A stretch of DNA of 35,338 nt, taken from the NCBI GenBank assembly GCA_024697825.1, contig JAILEP010000081.1, forward strand, positions 1-35,338. The letters are read 5' to 3'. Position numbers and translations under genes: made by a program. Below, piece by piece: positions 35,268 through 35,338 of the stretch. The stretch is from Acholeplasmatales bacterium (GTDB lineage Bacteria; Bacillota_I; Bacilli_A; Acholeplasmatales; Anaeroplasmataceae). Numbering within the stretch: position 1 is the stretch's first letter; the number at the start of each line of letters is the position of its first letter. Under the pieces are notes generated by a model that saw only the letters and a list, made by a program, of their open reading frames with translations, did no database searches and was not told the DNA's origin.

Positions 35268-35338
35268 TTTTTAAATCCTTTTGATTAATATTAGAATGAG
35301 TATAGTGCTTAAAGCCTATATAATCCCTAACTAGCTTC
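35147..35338. repeat. Near-perfect 95-bp inverted repeat at the window end
   Basis: Arms 35147-35241 and 35244-35338 are reverse complements with a single mismatch (35237 against 35248) and a 2-bp centre. The right arm runs to the last base. It copies coding sequence of paralogue 4 backwards. A small natural palindrome, GACTAAA...TTTAGTC (35230-35255), lies at the turning point. This is the signature of a fold-back artefact from amplification or assembly; a true hairpin end is much less likely. Confidence 0.9.

Noticed and set aside
35147-35338. Hairpin telomere of a linear replicon
   Set aside because: It lies inside a protein gene whose homologues continue for about 300 residues. The copy is almost exact, as expected from fold-back artefacts, and no telomere resolvase is visible.

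Overview
The window is AT-rich DNA (standard genetic code, TGG tryptophans, mostly TAA stops) from a low-GC Bacillota-type bacterium, probably an uncultured gut lineage of the Bacilli/Erysipelotrichia/mollicute-related kind. This rests on composition, strong Shine-Dalgarno sites, TATAAT-type promoters and a type IV secretion system (T4SS) whose pilin-like, VirB6-like and VirB4-like genes resemble those of mycoplasma integrative elements. I cannot name a species.

Layout. (1) 1-4200 is chromosomal housekeeping: serS, a small DUF3320-like protein and an RlmI-type rRNA methyltransferase. Between serS and the small protein lie about 1.1 kb without a protein gene. There the minus strand encodes a tandem array of three paralogous small RNAs of about 140 nt (1768-2361), and probably a fourth, shorter, related RNA (1486-1580). 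Each of the three has a TATACT -10 box, a start in GUCUUAA, a hairpin whose stem differs between copies but always pairs, a conserved loop carrying UUUUCUCCC, a second UUUUUUCUCCC in an unpaired linker, and an intrinsic terminator. The plan recalls LhrC of Listeria and the csRNAs of streptococci, which block ribosome binding sites.

(2) 4476-20833 is one apparent operon behind a strong promoter: an MBG-repeat lipoprotein, a VirD4/TraG coupling ATPase, a 2534-residue membrane-anchored surface protein, a pilin-like protein, a second lipoprotein, a VirB6-like channel protein with a long Asn-rich tail, and a VirB4/TraE ATPase. It ends at an intrinsic terminator. No relaxase, integrase, replication gene or peptidoglycan hydrolase is visible.

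(3) 20930-35241 holds four very large cytosolic-looking paralogues (1733, 1116, 1049 and at least 760 aa) of no family I recognise. Three start MPK-x-KL. All four share a K-[YV]-[RV]-K...NGL...NP block. The second and third share a C-terminal tail motif, IDL-x3-VVSEKS. The first three form an operon and the fourth has its own promoter. Their position and shared termini make them candidate substrates or partners of the T4SS; this is inference.

The last 192 bases are a near-perfect inverted repeat reaching the window end. It truncates the fourth paralogue and is most likely a fold-back assembly or amplification artefact.

The parts may be linked: the loop of the third sRNA is complementary, with one bulged base, to the ribosome binding site and start codon of the coupling-protein gene.
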